In this document: positions 34,577 through 44,624 of the stretch, piece by piece
Position numbering within the stretch: the first letter of the stretch is position 1
How the letters are laid out: each line of letters begins with the position of its first letter
From: Spirochaetia bacterium
Lineage (GTDB): Bacteria > Spirochaetota > Leptospiria > Turneriellales > JAOUFE01
Reading direction: 5' to 3'
Length of the DNA stretch: 53,373 bases
Assembly: GCA_029857955.1 (NCBI GenBank)
Contig: JAOUFY010000012.1
Location: 1-53,373 of the forward strand
Program-made: the position numbers and the translations under genes
Notes under the pieces: generated by a model
Databases searched by the model: none
What the model saw: only the letters and a program-made list of their open reading frames with translations
Told to the model about the DNA's origin: nothing

Positions 34577-34705
34577 GTAATCTCCTTAACGTCCTAAAGT
34601 AATTTCAAAATAATACTTTAATAAAGTTTGATGCAAATTTATTCGATAAATTGTCAAGAATTATCAGTTTACATCGGCACCTTGATTTCTACTACGTAAT
34701 TATAT

Positions 34706-34840
34706 ATGAAAGATCAAGACAACTCTTCAAATTCAAAAGAAACATTGCCTGAACGCCGCGTGTTATGGAAAATCAGCCTGATAGGAACAATCATTATTCT
34801 GGGTATCGCACTGATCAAACTTTTTCTTGAAAAAAAATAA
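34706..34840 (+). CDS. Very small single-span membrane protein
   Basis: A 44-residue plus-strand frame starts MKDQDNSSNSKETLPERRVL, continues into one membrane helix (ISLIGTIIILGIALIKLFL) and ends in EKK. The layout of a polar N-terminus, basic ERR-W boundary and single hydrophobic span is convincing for a small membrane protein. AT-rich sequence precedes it and no strong ribosome site is evident. It ends 4 nt before the convergent antiporter stop. A possible accessory peptide, function unknown. Confidence 0.55.
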   Translation: MKDQDNSSNSKETLPERRVLWKISLIGTIIILGIALIKLFLEKK

Positions 34841-34844
34841 TTTA

Positions 34845-37067
34845 TCATTTTATCTGCAATACAAGAAAGGAAGTAGAACGGCTATTGCTAAATATATTTT
34901 CAAACCGGCGCCATGTCTCCAGCGTGCATATAACAAGATCATAGTTACCAAAGAAATCCAGGTTTAAACTTGATTCATCAATTGTATCAAATTTATTCTG
35001 ATTTTTTTCTTTACCTATGCCTGTTTTTTCTAAATTTCCAATAAACAGTGTTAACATATTTTTTTGTTTTCTCCATTCATGATTTAAAGTTACCATAAAT
35101 GCTGAAAACCGCTCAATCTCGGATTCCTCTGTAAGAATCAATATATCTTTAACCTCATTAAATCCCGAATCGATCAATACCCCTGTATTACATGTCGAAT
35201 AATCGAGAATTTTTTTAATTTTCCCTCCCAGTAAATTGTTAGAAAAAAATGATCGAGCAGCGCCAAGAAGAAGTAAATCTGAATTTAAATATATGGTTTG
35301 TTTTATAATTTCAGCGGTAACATGATCTGTAACCCTGTGTAAGTTCTTTAATTCAACATTTAGCTTCTGGGATGCCTTGTTTATATTTTCAAAACTTCTA
35401 TTCCTGAAAGTGGTTGTTTCATTTTTATTAATTGAAAAATACGGGGTTATGTGCAATGCCGTGAAACTTGTATCCTTATTGACTTTTGGAGTAATCGCGT
35501 AAATCATATTAAGCAGTTTTACTCCCATTAGAGGATCAGCAAAAGATAACAGTATATTCTTCATTTTATGCTGAATTCGTACATGCCCATCATGTTCTTT
35601 AAAAAGACGTTGTATGACACTAAGGAGTGGTCCCGTTAAAACCGTTGTTAAAAGAGCAACTGCGACCATGATGGTAAAAATATCTTCAGAAAGAATACCC
35701 AGATCATAACCGATATTAAGAACTATTAATTCCATTAATCCGCGAGTATTCATAAGTACTCCGATCGAAATGGAATTCTTGAGGGTTTCGCCTGTAATCA
35801 GGGCTGCAATGGCGCTTCCGCCAATTTTTCCTGCAATAGCAAGCCCCAGAATTAAAAAAAATATAGAAATTAAATCTCCGCTTAATAGACCAATGTTTGT
35901 CCTAAGACCTGTATAGGCAAAAAACAGTGGAAGAAGAAGCACCATGCTAAAATCTTCAATTTTCTCTACAAATAATTTTTTTAAATTACTCTCCTTGGGC
36001 ATAATCGCGCCGACAAGAAATGAACCAAAAAGTGCATGAATACCAATCGATTCCGTAGTTAGCGAAGATATTAAAATAATCAGAAATATAATAGTCGTTG
36101 CTCCTTTTGTTAAATTTTCTTTAGAAACATACACACGACCGGCGCGTTTTAAAAGAGGCTTAACAACATAAATCATCGATAAAATAAAAACTATGGAATA
36201 TAAAAAGGTATATAAGGCATGTTCAAGACTTGAGCTATTTGCAATGGCGACAATCAATGTTAAAACAGGCCATGCCGTAATATCATTGATCGCTGCCGAT
36301 GTTATAGCCATTGTACCAAGATGTGTTTTTGTTAAACCCCGCTCTTGAACAATCCTGGCAAGAACAGGAAAAGCCGTTATGCTCATTGCAATTCCAATAA
36401 AAAGCGAAAACGACAAAAAGGAAATCCCTTCAGGCGAATGGGACGGATAAATCCAAATTGCAGAAAGTACACCTAACATAAAAGGTATAAGAATGGCCGA
36501 ATGGCTAATTACCAAAGCAGACTGTGCGCTGCGACGAAACAAAGTGAGGTCGATCTCCATTCCAATAATAAACATAAAAAGGCAAAGACCAAGTTGGCTT
36601 AAAAGCTCAAGCGTAGGAAAACTGCTTACAGGAAAAAGAACTTCAAACAACGAAGGAGAAATCCAGCCTAAAAAAGATGGTCCGAGAAGAATTCCGCCAA
36701 GAATTTCTCCAATTACCGAAGGCTGCCCTATTAATCTAAAAAGATATCCAAAAATTCCGGCTAAAGTTAAAATAATGATGATTTGAATTAATGTAGTGTG
36801 AAATCCATGATCTGATGAAATGAGTTTTTTCTGCATCTTTTCAGGAGCTTCATGTGATGAATTTTTTAATTCCCCTGAATTTGGTGACTCGACAACATCT
36901 TTGATTTTATTTTTTATTTTTTCAGAATTTAAAATATGAGTTGATACCTTGCTTTTAAAGATAATTTTATCGCTTTCCAATTCTTTACCTTGAAATTCAA
37001 CAAAAAGTATCGTTCCTGCGCTAAAAACGATCATTAAAAAATAAAAAACAATATATTTTGCCCGCAC
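34845..37067 (-). CDS. CPA2-family cation/proton antiporter with C-terminal stress-type domain
   Basis: The 740-residue protein starts with a signal-anchor helix (IVFYFLMIVFSAGTILFV) and about 65 polar residues. The antiporter core follows, from about residue 92 to 490: LRLIGQPSVIGEILGGILLG-type region, AFPVLARIVQERGLTKTHLG, and SAAINDITAWPVLTL with the ND pair of the CPA2 ion site. The last 250 residues are soluble and resemble the weak USP-like tails of CHX or Kef-like antiporters. It exchanges Na+ or K+ for H+. It is convergent with the 44-residue membrane gene. The N-terminal extracytoplasmic insertion is unusual. Confidence 0.9.
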   Translation of the reverse strand: MRAKYIVFYFLMIVFSAGTILFVEFQGKELESDKIIFKSKVSTHILNSEKIKNKIKDVVESPNSGELKNSSHEAPEKMQKKLISSDHGFHTTLIQIIIILTLAGIFGYLFRLIGQPSVIGEILGGILLGPSFLGWISPSLFEVLFPVSSFPTLELLSQLGLCLFMFIIGMEIDLTLFRRSAQSALVISHSAILIPFMLGVLSAIWIYPSHSPEGISFLSFSLFIGIAMSITAFPVLARIVQERGLTKTHLGTMAITSAAINDITAWPVLTLIVAIANSSSLEHALYTFLYSIVFILSMIYVVKPLLKRAGRVYVSKENLTKGATTIIFLIILISSLTTESIGIHALFGSFLVGAIMPKESNLKKLFVEKIEDFSMVLLLPLFFAYTGLRTNIGLLSGDLISIFFLILGLAIAGKIGGSAIAALITGETLKNSISIGVLMNTRGLMELIVLNIGYDLGILSEDIFTIMVAVALLTTVLTGPLLSVIQRLFKEHDGHVRIQHKMKNILLSFADPLMGVKLLNMIYAITPKVNKDTSFTALHITPYFSINKNETTTFRNRSFENINKASQKLNVELKNLHRVTDHVTAEIIKQTIYLNSDLLLLGAARSFFSNNLLGGKIKKILDYSTCNTGVLIDSGFNEVKDILILTEESEIERFSAFMVTLNHEWRKQKNMLTLFIGNLEKTGIGKEKNQNKFDTIDESSLNLDFFGNYDLVICTLETWRRFENIFSNSRSTSFLVLQIK

Positions 37068-37346
37068 AGATACCCACTTATAATCAAGTTAAATCGCGTC
37101 AAATAGTAAACTGATGTTCTGTCAGAAGTCCGGCAAATTTAAAATCAAATTTTTTAAGCAAAATCAGGCTATCTTTTTGAAAACACATTTAATTGATGCA
37201 TCGCATTGCGTCTGCTTTGCTGACAGAAAATCTCAAAAAAACCACAATGTCCAGCAACAGTTAACTGATATTCTTTCAGTTTCTTATAACCACGGGCGAC
37301 ATCACTTCAACGTTATCTAGTTGACTATATACCAGTTTACAAATTT

Positions 37347-37757
37347 ATGATAACCATGAGCAACTTAATCAATGAACTTAAAGATGACCATATAAAACTT
37401 GCTTTAAAGATCAATGAAGTAAAAGACATTGGAATTAGCAGCGATGACGGACGAAAACTGCTGATTTCTATAAAAAATGAACTCCTTAATCACTTAAAAA
37501 AGGAAGACGAACAATTGTATCCACGATTAAAGGAAATTGGATTAAAAGATCCAGATGTTCAAAAAACTTTAGATACATATGCCCAGGATATGAAAGTAAT
37601 TACAGAATTTGCAATGGATTTTTTTGAAAAATATTCACACACAAGCAACAGCATTGATTTTTTTAAAGATATAGGACGTTTGTTAGGCGCATTAAGAGAA
37701 CGAATGAAAAAAGAAGAAGGCGCTTTATATACAATATATGACAATAACCCGTCTTGA
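37347..37757 (+). CDS. Hemerythrin-like HHE domain protein, metal site incomplete
   Basis: The 136 residues form a four-helix bundle of the hemerythrin type. DDHIKL (H15) and NHLKKEDEQLYPRL (H49 and E53) match the first two ligand motifs. The third His is not visible (TYAQDMKV), and the last HxxxE motif has become RMKKEEGALY, with Glu but no His. Such proteins often bind non-haem di-iron or sense oxygen or nitric oxide. This copy may have lost its metal centre. An alternative ATG lies 3 codons in. It is a single gene upstream of a helicase, divergent from the antiporter. Confidence 0.8.
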   Translation: MITMSNLINELKDDHIKLALKINEVKDIGISSDDGRKLLISIKNELLNHLKKEDEQLYPRLKEIGLKDPDVQKTLDTYAQDMKVITEFAMDFFEKYSHTSNSIDFFKDIGRLLGALRERMKKEEGALYTIYDNNPS

Positions 37758-38053
37758 TTGCATATTGCATGATTGATTGATTCTATGCGTATGCCAACGA
37801 CCACCCCCTGTCGGAACGCTGGCATTTAGATGTGTAGCGCACCAAAACTACATAATGATCAAAAAATTGCTCCCCCCTACGAATAAATTATTTTTAGCTT
37901 TATAAATATTTACACTCCCGATAAGTCCAAAATTATGTCACATCAATACAATGAGTTATGATGAACAAATCAATTGACCTTCATTAAAACCAGCCTCCAG
38001 AAACTTCGTGTCTACGGCGGGTGTATATTGACAATCTTCTTAAAATAAAAAAC
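37758..38053. other. Noncoding gap upstream of the SNF2 gene
   Basis: I see no open frame with protein-like composition. Short palindromes such as tgattgattgatt are probably incidental. The helicase promoter probably lies here, with TTGACC-like sequence around 37974-37979 as the best -35 candidate, but this is weak. Confidence 0.3.
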
Positions 38054-40906
38054 ATGAGTGAAAACTTACAAAGACTACTTGATTTTAAACGCAGTTATGA
38101 AACTCCAGATAAAAAATCTATAAATTCCGGCTGGTATTTTCATGACAACAGGCTCATGACTAAGGCTGAATTAAAATTATCTTCGGCAAATCAACCAGGC
38201 AATCACTCTTCATCCAATGACACATCGCAGCCAATCCACATTTTATCAGGAATTGAAAGTAATGGATACAAATGCTCGTCTTTAAAAGATCCTTCCTTAT
38301 TAAAATCCTATCATGAATTCTGGAATTTGCTGGTTGAACATCACTCAAACCCTCTGAGTTCACTAGTACTTTCAAAAACCATGCTATTGCCTCACCAGGT
38401 TCAGGCGGCCATTCAGGTAGTGGAATCTCTTCAGCCTCGCGTTTTAATTGCCGATGAAGTCGGACTTGGTAAAACCATTGAAACAGGTCTAATTATAAAA
38501 GAACTTATCTTAAAATATAACTTCAACAAGGTATTGATAGCGGTTCCTGCTCCTTTGATGTTTCAGTGGAAAGCCGAACTTTTTGAAAAATTTAATGAAA
38601 ATTTTACAATATTAGACGGGGCAACACTTCGCAAATATCCGGATATTTTAGATCGCGAAGACAAGGTTATCGTTTCAATAGATCTTTTGAAAATACCAGT
38701 CTATTGGGATCGATTTATAATGAAAACTTTTGATATTGTTATTTTTGATGAAGCTCATCGGCTGCGAAAAGATTCTGCCAAAGCAACCAGAGCCTATCAG
38801 TTTGCCGAAAAAATTTCACAAACCTGCCGTGCGCTTTTATTACTTACGGCAACCCCTTTTCGCGGCAAGCTCGAAGAAATTTTTTACCTTATACATTTAA
38901 TTGATCCCGATATTTTAGGACCCTATCATTCTTTTTATGCCGACTATGCTGAATCTGCCGGAGAAGGCTTAAAAGAAAAACTGGCGCCGGTAGTGATCCG
39001 TCGTCGTAAAATTGAAGTCGGCGGTTTTACCCGACGTTTTGCGCGAACCGTAAGATTTAACCTGGATACACTGGAACGCTCATTTTATGACGCAGTAACC
39101 GAATATGTAAAAAAAGAATACAACAGGGCAATAGAATCAACCCAAAACGTTAAAGCCTTCGTAATGATCATTTTTCAAAAACTTCTTGATTCGTCTTCAT
39201 ATGCTCTTTTAAGCGCTCTTGAAAAAAGAAAAGAACGGCTTGAGCAAATGTACTATCGAATTAAAAATGTTGATAAAAATTCCGATCTCAGTATTTTCGA
39301 TGACGAAGATTTGCTCAACATCCTGGATGATGAAGACGATGCCGAAATTCATAAAGGCGAGTCTGATCAGGTGTTTAACCCTGAAGAAGTCCGTCAGGAA
39401 ATTTTATCGCTAAACAGGCTCATCCACCTTGGTAAAAAAATCGAAGTCGACATGAAACTTAAAATGCTTGTGCGCTCGATCAATAACATGCACAAAGAAG
39501 GTCACAAGAAAATCATTATTTTTACACAGTTTGTAAATACGATGAAGTATATTGCAAACCATTTGCGAACCGATTTTTCAGTCACGGTTTTTCACGGCGG
39601 ACTTTCGGCAAAAGAAAAAGAAGACGCCATTGTAGAGTTTTTTAACAAGACGCAGGTCTTAATTTGTACCGAGGCCGGAGGCGAAGGTCGAAATCTTCAG
39701 GCGGCATCGGTTTTAATCAACTACGACCTGCCCTGGAGTCCTTTAAAGATAGAACAAAGAATCGGTCGTATTCACCGGTTTGGGCAAAAAAGCGACGTCT
39801 ACATCGTCAACTTCGCGACAAAAGACACCATTGCTGAAAAGGTGCTTGAAATCATCGAACGTAAAATTAAACTTTTTGAAGATGCTTTTGGAGAGTCTGA
39901 TGTCTTACTGGGTACTTCTGAAGATGATTCGACATTTGATAAAAATATCCGAAATCTGTTAAACGAAAAAAAAACAGTTCTTCAAATCGAAGAAGAAATT
40001 GAAAAAAGCTCAAATATTGCTAAAAAAAATATTAAAAAAATTGACTCCTTGCTGACAACGGAAGTTCTTGATTTTAACATGTCGGCCTTTAGCAAAGCTC
40101 TTAAACGTAAAGAAAACATAAAAGATTACGAAAAAACAATCCGTACCATCATTAAAGCCTCCCACCTTGCTGAGATAACGTCGGATAAAACCCTTTTTTA
40201 CGAAAAAGGCGATTTAATGACCTTTTATCATAACGGAGAATTTCGACAGGGCTCTTTTGATTTTGCCGTATCAGAAGAAAACAGCGCGATCGACTATTTA
40301 ACAATCGGACATCCCATCGTAGATAAAGTTTTACACGGTATTTCCACTTCAATAGAAAAAAATTCAGCTTATTATATCCAGGCAAATAAGCCATCGGTTT
40401 TGGGTTACTTTCAAGCTCAAATTCATCTCGACCGCGTTTATAATCGTTTTTATACAATCTTCTACGACAAAACAACCGGTGAAATAAGTTATACTCAACC
40501 AGTTGTTTTAAAAACAGGGCAACTTTTGCAAACGTTTACAAAATTAATTCCATTTGATGAGATTAAAGAAGATCTGACAAAAATACTTTCTGTTTTGCAA
40601 AATAAAATCATTGAAGATGTAGAAAAAATCCAGCGAAAACTCGACTACGGCGTAAATTACTGGAAAAAAAACCTTCAAAATTCTCACATCTACAGAGAAA
40701 AAGAGCTTATGGAAAAACTGGAAGTCCAAAAAGGCAAAGCAAAATGGTATGGCGAAGATAAAATGGTGGGCGCCATTTCAAGAACCATAAACCAGCAAAA
40801 AGACGAAAAAAAACGATGGTCTAATAAAATTTCACAACTTGAAAAAAACCTTAAACCCAGAATCGACCTGAACATTCGACATTTACTGATTTATGGAAAA
40901 GATTAA
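38054..40906 (+). CDS. SNF2/RapA-type helicase
   Basis: From ATG 38054 the protein has 950 residues; the frame opens 11 codons earlier at a GTG. The SF2 core carries motif I ADEVGLGKTIETG, DEAH (about residue 232), TATPFRG, and motif VI QRIGRIHRFGQKSDV. The VxxFTQF-like segment IIIFTQFVNTMKYI and CTEAGGEGRNLQ are typical of RapA/HepA-like SNF2 proteins. A 300-residue C-terminal region is mostly coiled-coil and helical. It could act in RNA polymerase recycling like RapA or in a defence role as in DISARM-type loci. No defence partners are next to it. It is followed by the 22-bp repeat array and radA. Confidence 0.88.
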   Translation: MSENLQRLLDFKRSYETPDKKSINSGWYFHDNRLMTKAELKLSSANQPGNHSSSNDTSQPIHILSGIESNGYKCSSLKDPSLLKSYHEFWNLLVEHHSNPLSSLVLSKTMLLPHQVQAAIQVVESLQPRVLIADEVGLGKTIETGLIIKELILKYNFNKVLIAVPAPLMFQWKAELFEKFNENFTILDGATLRKYPDILDREDKVIVSIDLLKIPVYWDRFIMKTFDIVIFDEAHRLRKDSAKATRAYQFAEKISQTCRALLLLTATPFRGKLEEIFYLIHLIDPDILGPYHSFYADYAESAGEGLKEKLAPVVIRRRKIEVGGFTRRFARTVRFNLDTLERSFYDAVTEYVKKEYNRAIESTQNVKAFVMIIFQKLLDSSSYALLSALEKRKERLEQMYYRIKNVDKNSDLSIFDDEDLLNILDDEDDAEIHKGESDQVFNPEEVRQEILSLNRLIHLGKKIEVDMKLKMLVRSINNMHKEGHKKIIIFTQFVNTMKYIANHLRTDFSVTVFHGGLSAKEKEDAIVEFFNKTQVLICTEAGGEGRNLQAASVLINYDLPWSPLKIEQRIGRIHRFGQKSDVYIVNFATKDTIAEKVLEIIERKIKLFEDAFGESDVLLGTSEDDSTFDKNIRNLLNEKKTVLQIEEEIEKSSNIAKKNIKKIDSLLTTEVLDFNMSAFSKALKRKENIKDYEKTIRTIIKASHLAEITSDKTLFYEKGDLMTFYHNGEFRQGSFDFAVSEENSAIDYLTIGHPIVDKVLHGISTSIEKNSAYYIQANKPSVLGYFQAQIHLDRVYNRFYTIFYDKTTGEISYTQPVVLKTGQLLQTFTKLIPFDEIKEDLTKILSVLQNKIIEDVEKIQRKLDYGVNYWKKNLQNSHIYREKELMEKLEVQKGKAKWYGEDKMVGAISRTINQQKDEKKRWSNKISQLEKNLKPRIDLNIRHLLIYGKD

Positions 40907-40970
40907 AAAGGAACCGTTTTACTTTCTTAAACAACAATAATGAGAATTTCACACTTATGAAATATTAAAT

Positions 40971-41165
40971 TCTTTAGTTAAAAAAACTTTACTCTTTAGT
41001 TAAAAAATTTTAAAGCTTTAGTTAAAGATATTTTATTCTATAGTTAAAGAAATGAAAACCTTCGTTTAAGAAATTTTGCTTTTTCGGCAAAGAATTAGAA
41101 ATTATAGTTAAACTTTTTTAAAACCTTCCTAAGGAAATTTAAAACCATTATTAAGAATTTCAAAA
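40971..41165. repeat. Degenerate tandem array with 21-22 bp period, noncoding
   Basis: About nine units follow one another, each built around TTTAGTTAAA and an A/T-rich tail. The TAG (or its variant) occurs at 40975, 40997, 41019, 41041, 41062, 41084, 41105 and 41126, giving steps of 22, 22, 22, 21, 22, 21 and 21. The first four units are nearly identical, such as tctttagttaaaaaa and tctttagttaaaaaatttt. Later ones decay to ccttcgtttaagaaatttt, accttcctaaggaaattt and accattattaagaattt. Weak units may extend from 40953 to about 41210. The step of two DNA turns puts every core on the same helix face. The period is not a multiple of three, so it is not coding. Confidence 0.85.
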
Positions 41166-41359
41166 GCTTCACCATGATTTTTAAAACGACCATAATAAAT
41201 TTTATATTTTTCAATCATACCTATTTAAGAATATAATGATTTAAATTATACCAGGATGTATTTATGGTTTTAAAACCTCATGTTCGAACTTTAGATGAAA
41301 CATCAGAAAAAAGTAATTTACATTTACAATACAAGAACATATCTTTGTAAAGAGATTGT

Positions 41360-42745
41360 ATGGCAAAAAAAACAAGAACAGTTTATGGTTGCACTTCCTG
41401 CGGCGACACGTTCATTGCGTGGATGGGGCAATGTCCTTCGTGTAAGGCATGGAACAGTTTTGTAGAAACCACCGAAGATAAAACATCTGAGACTAAAGCG
41501 GAATCATCCCTATTAAATCCTGACAAAGAAATTTCAAAACCTGTTTCTCTTGGCTCCATTCAAAGAGAAAACTTAAGTCGCGTATCGACAGGCATTGCTG
41601 AAATGGATAAAATTTTAGGCGGAGGCATGGTAGCAGGTTCTGTTATTCTCCTTGGAGGCGAACCAGGTGTAGGTAAATCGACACTGCTTCTGGCATTTGG
41701 CAAATCCGGAAAAAAAATATTGTACGTTACCGGCGAAGAAAGCGCCGATCAAATTCACGCCAGAGCTCAACGCATTGGGGCATTGTATAAAAATGTAACC
41801 CTGCTGCAAGAAACTCGGCTTGACAATGTAATTGCGGCAGCCATTGAATTGCGCCCTGAAATTATTCTCGTTGATTCCATTCAAACCATGAATGTTGATT
41901 TATCAAAAAACATGAGCATTGGCAGCCCCGCGCAACTGAGGGCGGCGGCCTCTGTTTTAATTGATCACGCAAGACAATACAACATCCCGATTTGCATGAC
42001 CGGCCATATTACAAAAGACGGTCAGATCGCCGGTCCAAAACTTCTCGAACATTCTGTTGATGTTGTATTATATTTTGAAAACCAGCGGTTTGGTCAATAC
42101 AGGTTTATTCGATCCACTAAAAATCGTTTTGGTTCAACGGGTGAAATTGCTGTTTTTGAAATGAGCGCTGAAGGTTTGCGTGAAATCTCAGGAGAGCGTA
42201 ATTTACTTCAAATGCAGGATGTCGGCGGCGTCGGCAGTATTTTGTTTCCGCAGGTCGACGGTTCACAGGTCATGTTGGTTGAATTCCAGGTACTGGCAAC
42301 TCCTGCCGCATTTTCCAGCGGACGGAGAATCGGCGAAAATATCGATATTTCCAGAATACATATGATTGCAGCTATTTTAGAAAAATATTCTGGTTTTAAT
42401 ATAGGCCAGTCCGATATTTTTGTACGCGTTCAGGGGGGCGCCCATATGAACGACAGCGGTGGAGATCTTGCCCTGTTGTTGGCTATGGCCAGCAGCTTTT
42501 TAAACACCGAGCTTCCTTCTCGCTGGGCGGCTGCCGGTGAACTTTCACTGACAGGCCGAATCAGACCATGTTCACAGCTTCTAACGCGTAGAAAAACCTT
42601 GTTATCACATAAAATTCACAACGTATTGTGGGGAGGCCGCATAGATGCATCTGCATCATCTGCAGATAAAATGATGTCAAAGGAATATTTTTTTGATGAC
42701 GTTAAAACCTGCATCGAAAAAACATTTCAACGAAAAGCAATATAA
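41360..42745 (+). CDS. radA: DNA repair protein RadA/Sms
   Basis: RadA is a RecA-like ATPase that helps branch migration and recombinational repair. The 461-residue length matches the family. The N-terminal zinc finger has Cys11, 14, 25 and 28 (CTSC and CPSC). Walker A is GGEPGVGKST at 99-108. The RadA signature KNRFG is at 254-258. The C-terminal Lon-like domain (VQGGAHMNDSGGDLALLLAM) completes the protein. It follows a 450-bp intergenic region occupied by the 22-bp array. Confidence 0.97.
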   Translation: MAKKTRTVYGCTSCGDTFIAWMGQCPSCKAWNSFVETTEDKTSETKAESSLLNPDKEISKPVSLGSIQRENLSRVSTGIAEMDKILGGGMVAGSVILLGGEPGVGKSTLLLAFGKSGKKILYVTGEESADQIHARAQRIGALYKNVTLLQETRLDNVIAAAIELRPEIILVDSIQTMNVDLSKNMSIGSPAQLRAAASVLIDHARQYNIPICMTGHITKDGQIAGPKLLEHSVDVVLYFENQRFGQYRFIRSTKNRFGSTGEIAVFEMSAEGLREISGERNLLQMQDVGGVGSILFPQVDGSQVMLVEFQVLATPAAFSSGRRIGENIDISRIHMIAAILEKYSGFNIGQSDIFVRVQGGAHMNDSGGDLALLLAMASSFLNTELPSRWAAAGELSLTGRIRPCSQLLTRRKTLLSHKIHNVLWGGRIDASASSADKMMSKEYFFDDVKTCIEKTFQRKAI

Positions 42746-42819
42746 TTAACCGATCTGCAAAATTTAAATATTCAAGGTATGGACTTGACACTTTAATTAA
42801 TGTATTTCAAAGAGACATC

Positions 42820-44559
42820 TTGTTTAAAAAGAATTACATATTTATCTGTATTTTATTTTTTTTAACAATCCAGACAATTTTATTTTCGAGTCCATTTTTA
42901 AATAGAAATATTATATCCCTTGATGAAAAAATTTCCACCTATGATATTTCTGGTAATCTTTTGTTTTACCATGATAAATCAAATGCCTTAAAGCTAAGCG
43001 ACATTTTAAAACCTTCGATTCAAGAGCAATTTTATTCTATTAAAATAAATCCTCCTGTTTTCACCTTCAGCAATGATTCGATATGGGGTAAGTTTACCGT
43101 TAATAACCAGGATCTAAAACTCGAGAGATACATTTACATTGATTATTATAACATTCAAAAACTGCTTTTCTATATTCCGGATATTAAAGGAAACTATCAT
43201 GAGATTAAATCAGGTAAAGCAATTTCTGTTTTAGAGCAAACCATTCATGACAGAATGCAAATTATACCCATTCAATTATTTAAAGGTGAGAATACAATAT
43301 ATTTTAAAATTAACTCGACCTCAGACTCTTATGAATTTCCTGCATATCTGGTTGATGGTTTTGGCCTTGCTTCTTTAAAATCAAAAAATAATGCCCTGCT
43401 TGCCATTTTTGCAACAATTTCTACAATGCTCATTTTAATAAATCTTATAATATTTTTTATTCTTAGAGATAAATCGTATCTTTATTTTGTCATCAATTCA
43501 ATTTCATTTACAAGCCTTATTCTGGCGATCAATGGCATTCCACAGTATATTCTCATGCCCGATCATTATAAGATCACTTACTGGATTATTAAAATTTCTG
43601 CGATAATATCTTTTTTGTCGTCTCTGTTGTTTGCTGTATATTTCTTGAATATCAGGAACAAGTCATATAAAGTGTATAAGGTTTTAATGACTGTATTCTG
43701 GGCTGCTGTTTTAATTACAGTATTAACGCCATTTTTTTCGATTTTTTCATTTAACTTATTTTATTCTTTCGTAATCTTGTGCAGTTTATTTATTCTTGGT
43801 TTTAGCTTAAAATATTTTAAAAGTGATTCTCTTTCACGATACTTCATTTTTGCCTGGGGCAATCATCTCGTTCTTTTAATTTTATTTAGTTTAGTGATCT
43901 TAAATTTTACAGATACACATATCCGGATAACACACCTTATGATTGGCAACAACCTGGGAGGAATGCTTCTAAGTTTTGCCCTTGGTCAAAAATTTAAAAT
44001 AATTCTTCAGGAAAAAAAAGAGCTAGAAAAAAAACTTGTTCTGGGCGAAAAACGGGAAGAATCTTTAAAAGTCCTGGCTGATCTTGATCCGCTTACCGGA
44101 ATCTATAATCGTAGAAAACTTGATTTTGAACTTTTAAAACTTACAGAAAACATTGACTTTAAAACTAGCACATTTTCTTATGTCTTGATCGATCTCGATC
44201 ACTTTAAAAAAGTTAATGACGACTTTGGACATGATATGGGCGATCATGTGCTAATCCAATTTTGTCATCTTGTAAAAGAATCAACAAGAAAGTCTGATAT
44301 ATTTTGCCGATATGGAGGAGAGGAATTTGTATTAATCCTCAATAACACAAAAATCAATGATGCAAAGAATGTTGCAGAAAATCTTCGAAAACGAATATAC
44401 CAAAAACTAATCATTGGAAAAAAACGACACGTAACCGTTAGTATTGGAATCAGTGAATTTAAAAAGGGAGATAATCTGGATTCCATTTTTAAACGTGCTG
44501 ATTCGGCCTTATACAAAGCCAAAAATAATGGACGAAACCAGGTGGTTCAAGGAAAATAA
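42820..44559 (+). CDS. 7TMR-DISM diguanylate cyclase
   Basis: The 579-residue protein makes cyclic di-GMP. A signal-like segment (IFICILFFLTIQTILF) leads into a periplasmic 7TMR-DISM extracellular domain (residues about 35-185). Seven membrane helices (about 190-395) and a short coiled coil (ILQEKKELEKKLVLGE) follow, then the GGDEF domain (about 420-575). The active site is GGEEF at 499-503, with metal Asp in DLDHFKKVND at 458-467. The inhibitory site RxxD is R490-KSD493. The start is TTG, with AAAGAGA eight nucleotides upstream. It is a single gene. Signal sensed unknown. Confidence 0.95.
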   Translation: MFKKNYIFICILFFLTIQTILFSSPFLNRNIISLDEKISTYDISGNLLFYHDKSNALKLSDILKPSIQEQFYSIKINPPVFTFSNDSIWGKFTVNNQDLKLERYIYIDYYNIQKLLFYIPDIKGNYHEIKSGKAISVLEQTIHDRMQIIPIQLFKGENTIYFKINSTSDSYEFPAYLVDGFGLASLKSKNNALLAIFATISTMLILINLIIFFILRDKSYLYFVINSISFTSLILAINGIPQYILMPDHYKITYWIIKISAIISFLSSLLFAVYFLNIRNKSYKVYKVLMTVFWAAVLITVLTPFFSIFSFNLFYSFVILCSLFILGFSLKYFKSDSLSRYFIFAWGNHLVLLILFSLVILNFTDTHIRITHLMIGNNLGGMLLSFALGQKFKIILQEKKELEKKLVLGEKREESLKVLADLDPLTGIYNRRKLDFELLKLTENIDFKTSTFSYVLIDLDHFKKVNDDFGHDMGDHVLIQFCHLVKESTRKSDIFCRYGGEEFVLILNNTKINDAKNVAENLRKRIYQKLIIGKKRHVTVSIGISEFKKGDNLDSIFKRADSALYKAKNNGRNQVVQGK

Positions 44560-44624
44560 TTCATACTGCAAAAATATTTATGGAATTGAAAACAATGATG
44601 CTGCGTGTGCCAATATGTAAATTT

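Noticed and set aside
40971..41165. CRISPR array
   Set aside because: Units are contiguous and degenerate with no unique spacers, and no cas gene is nearby.
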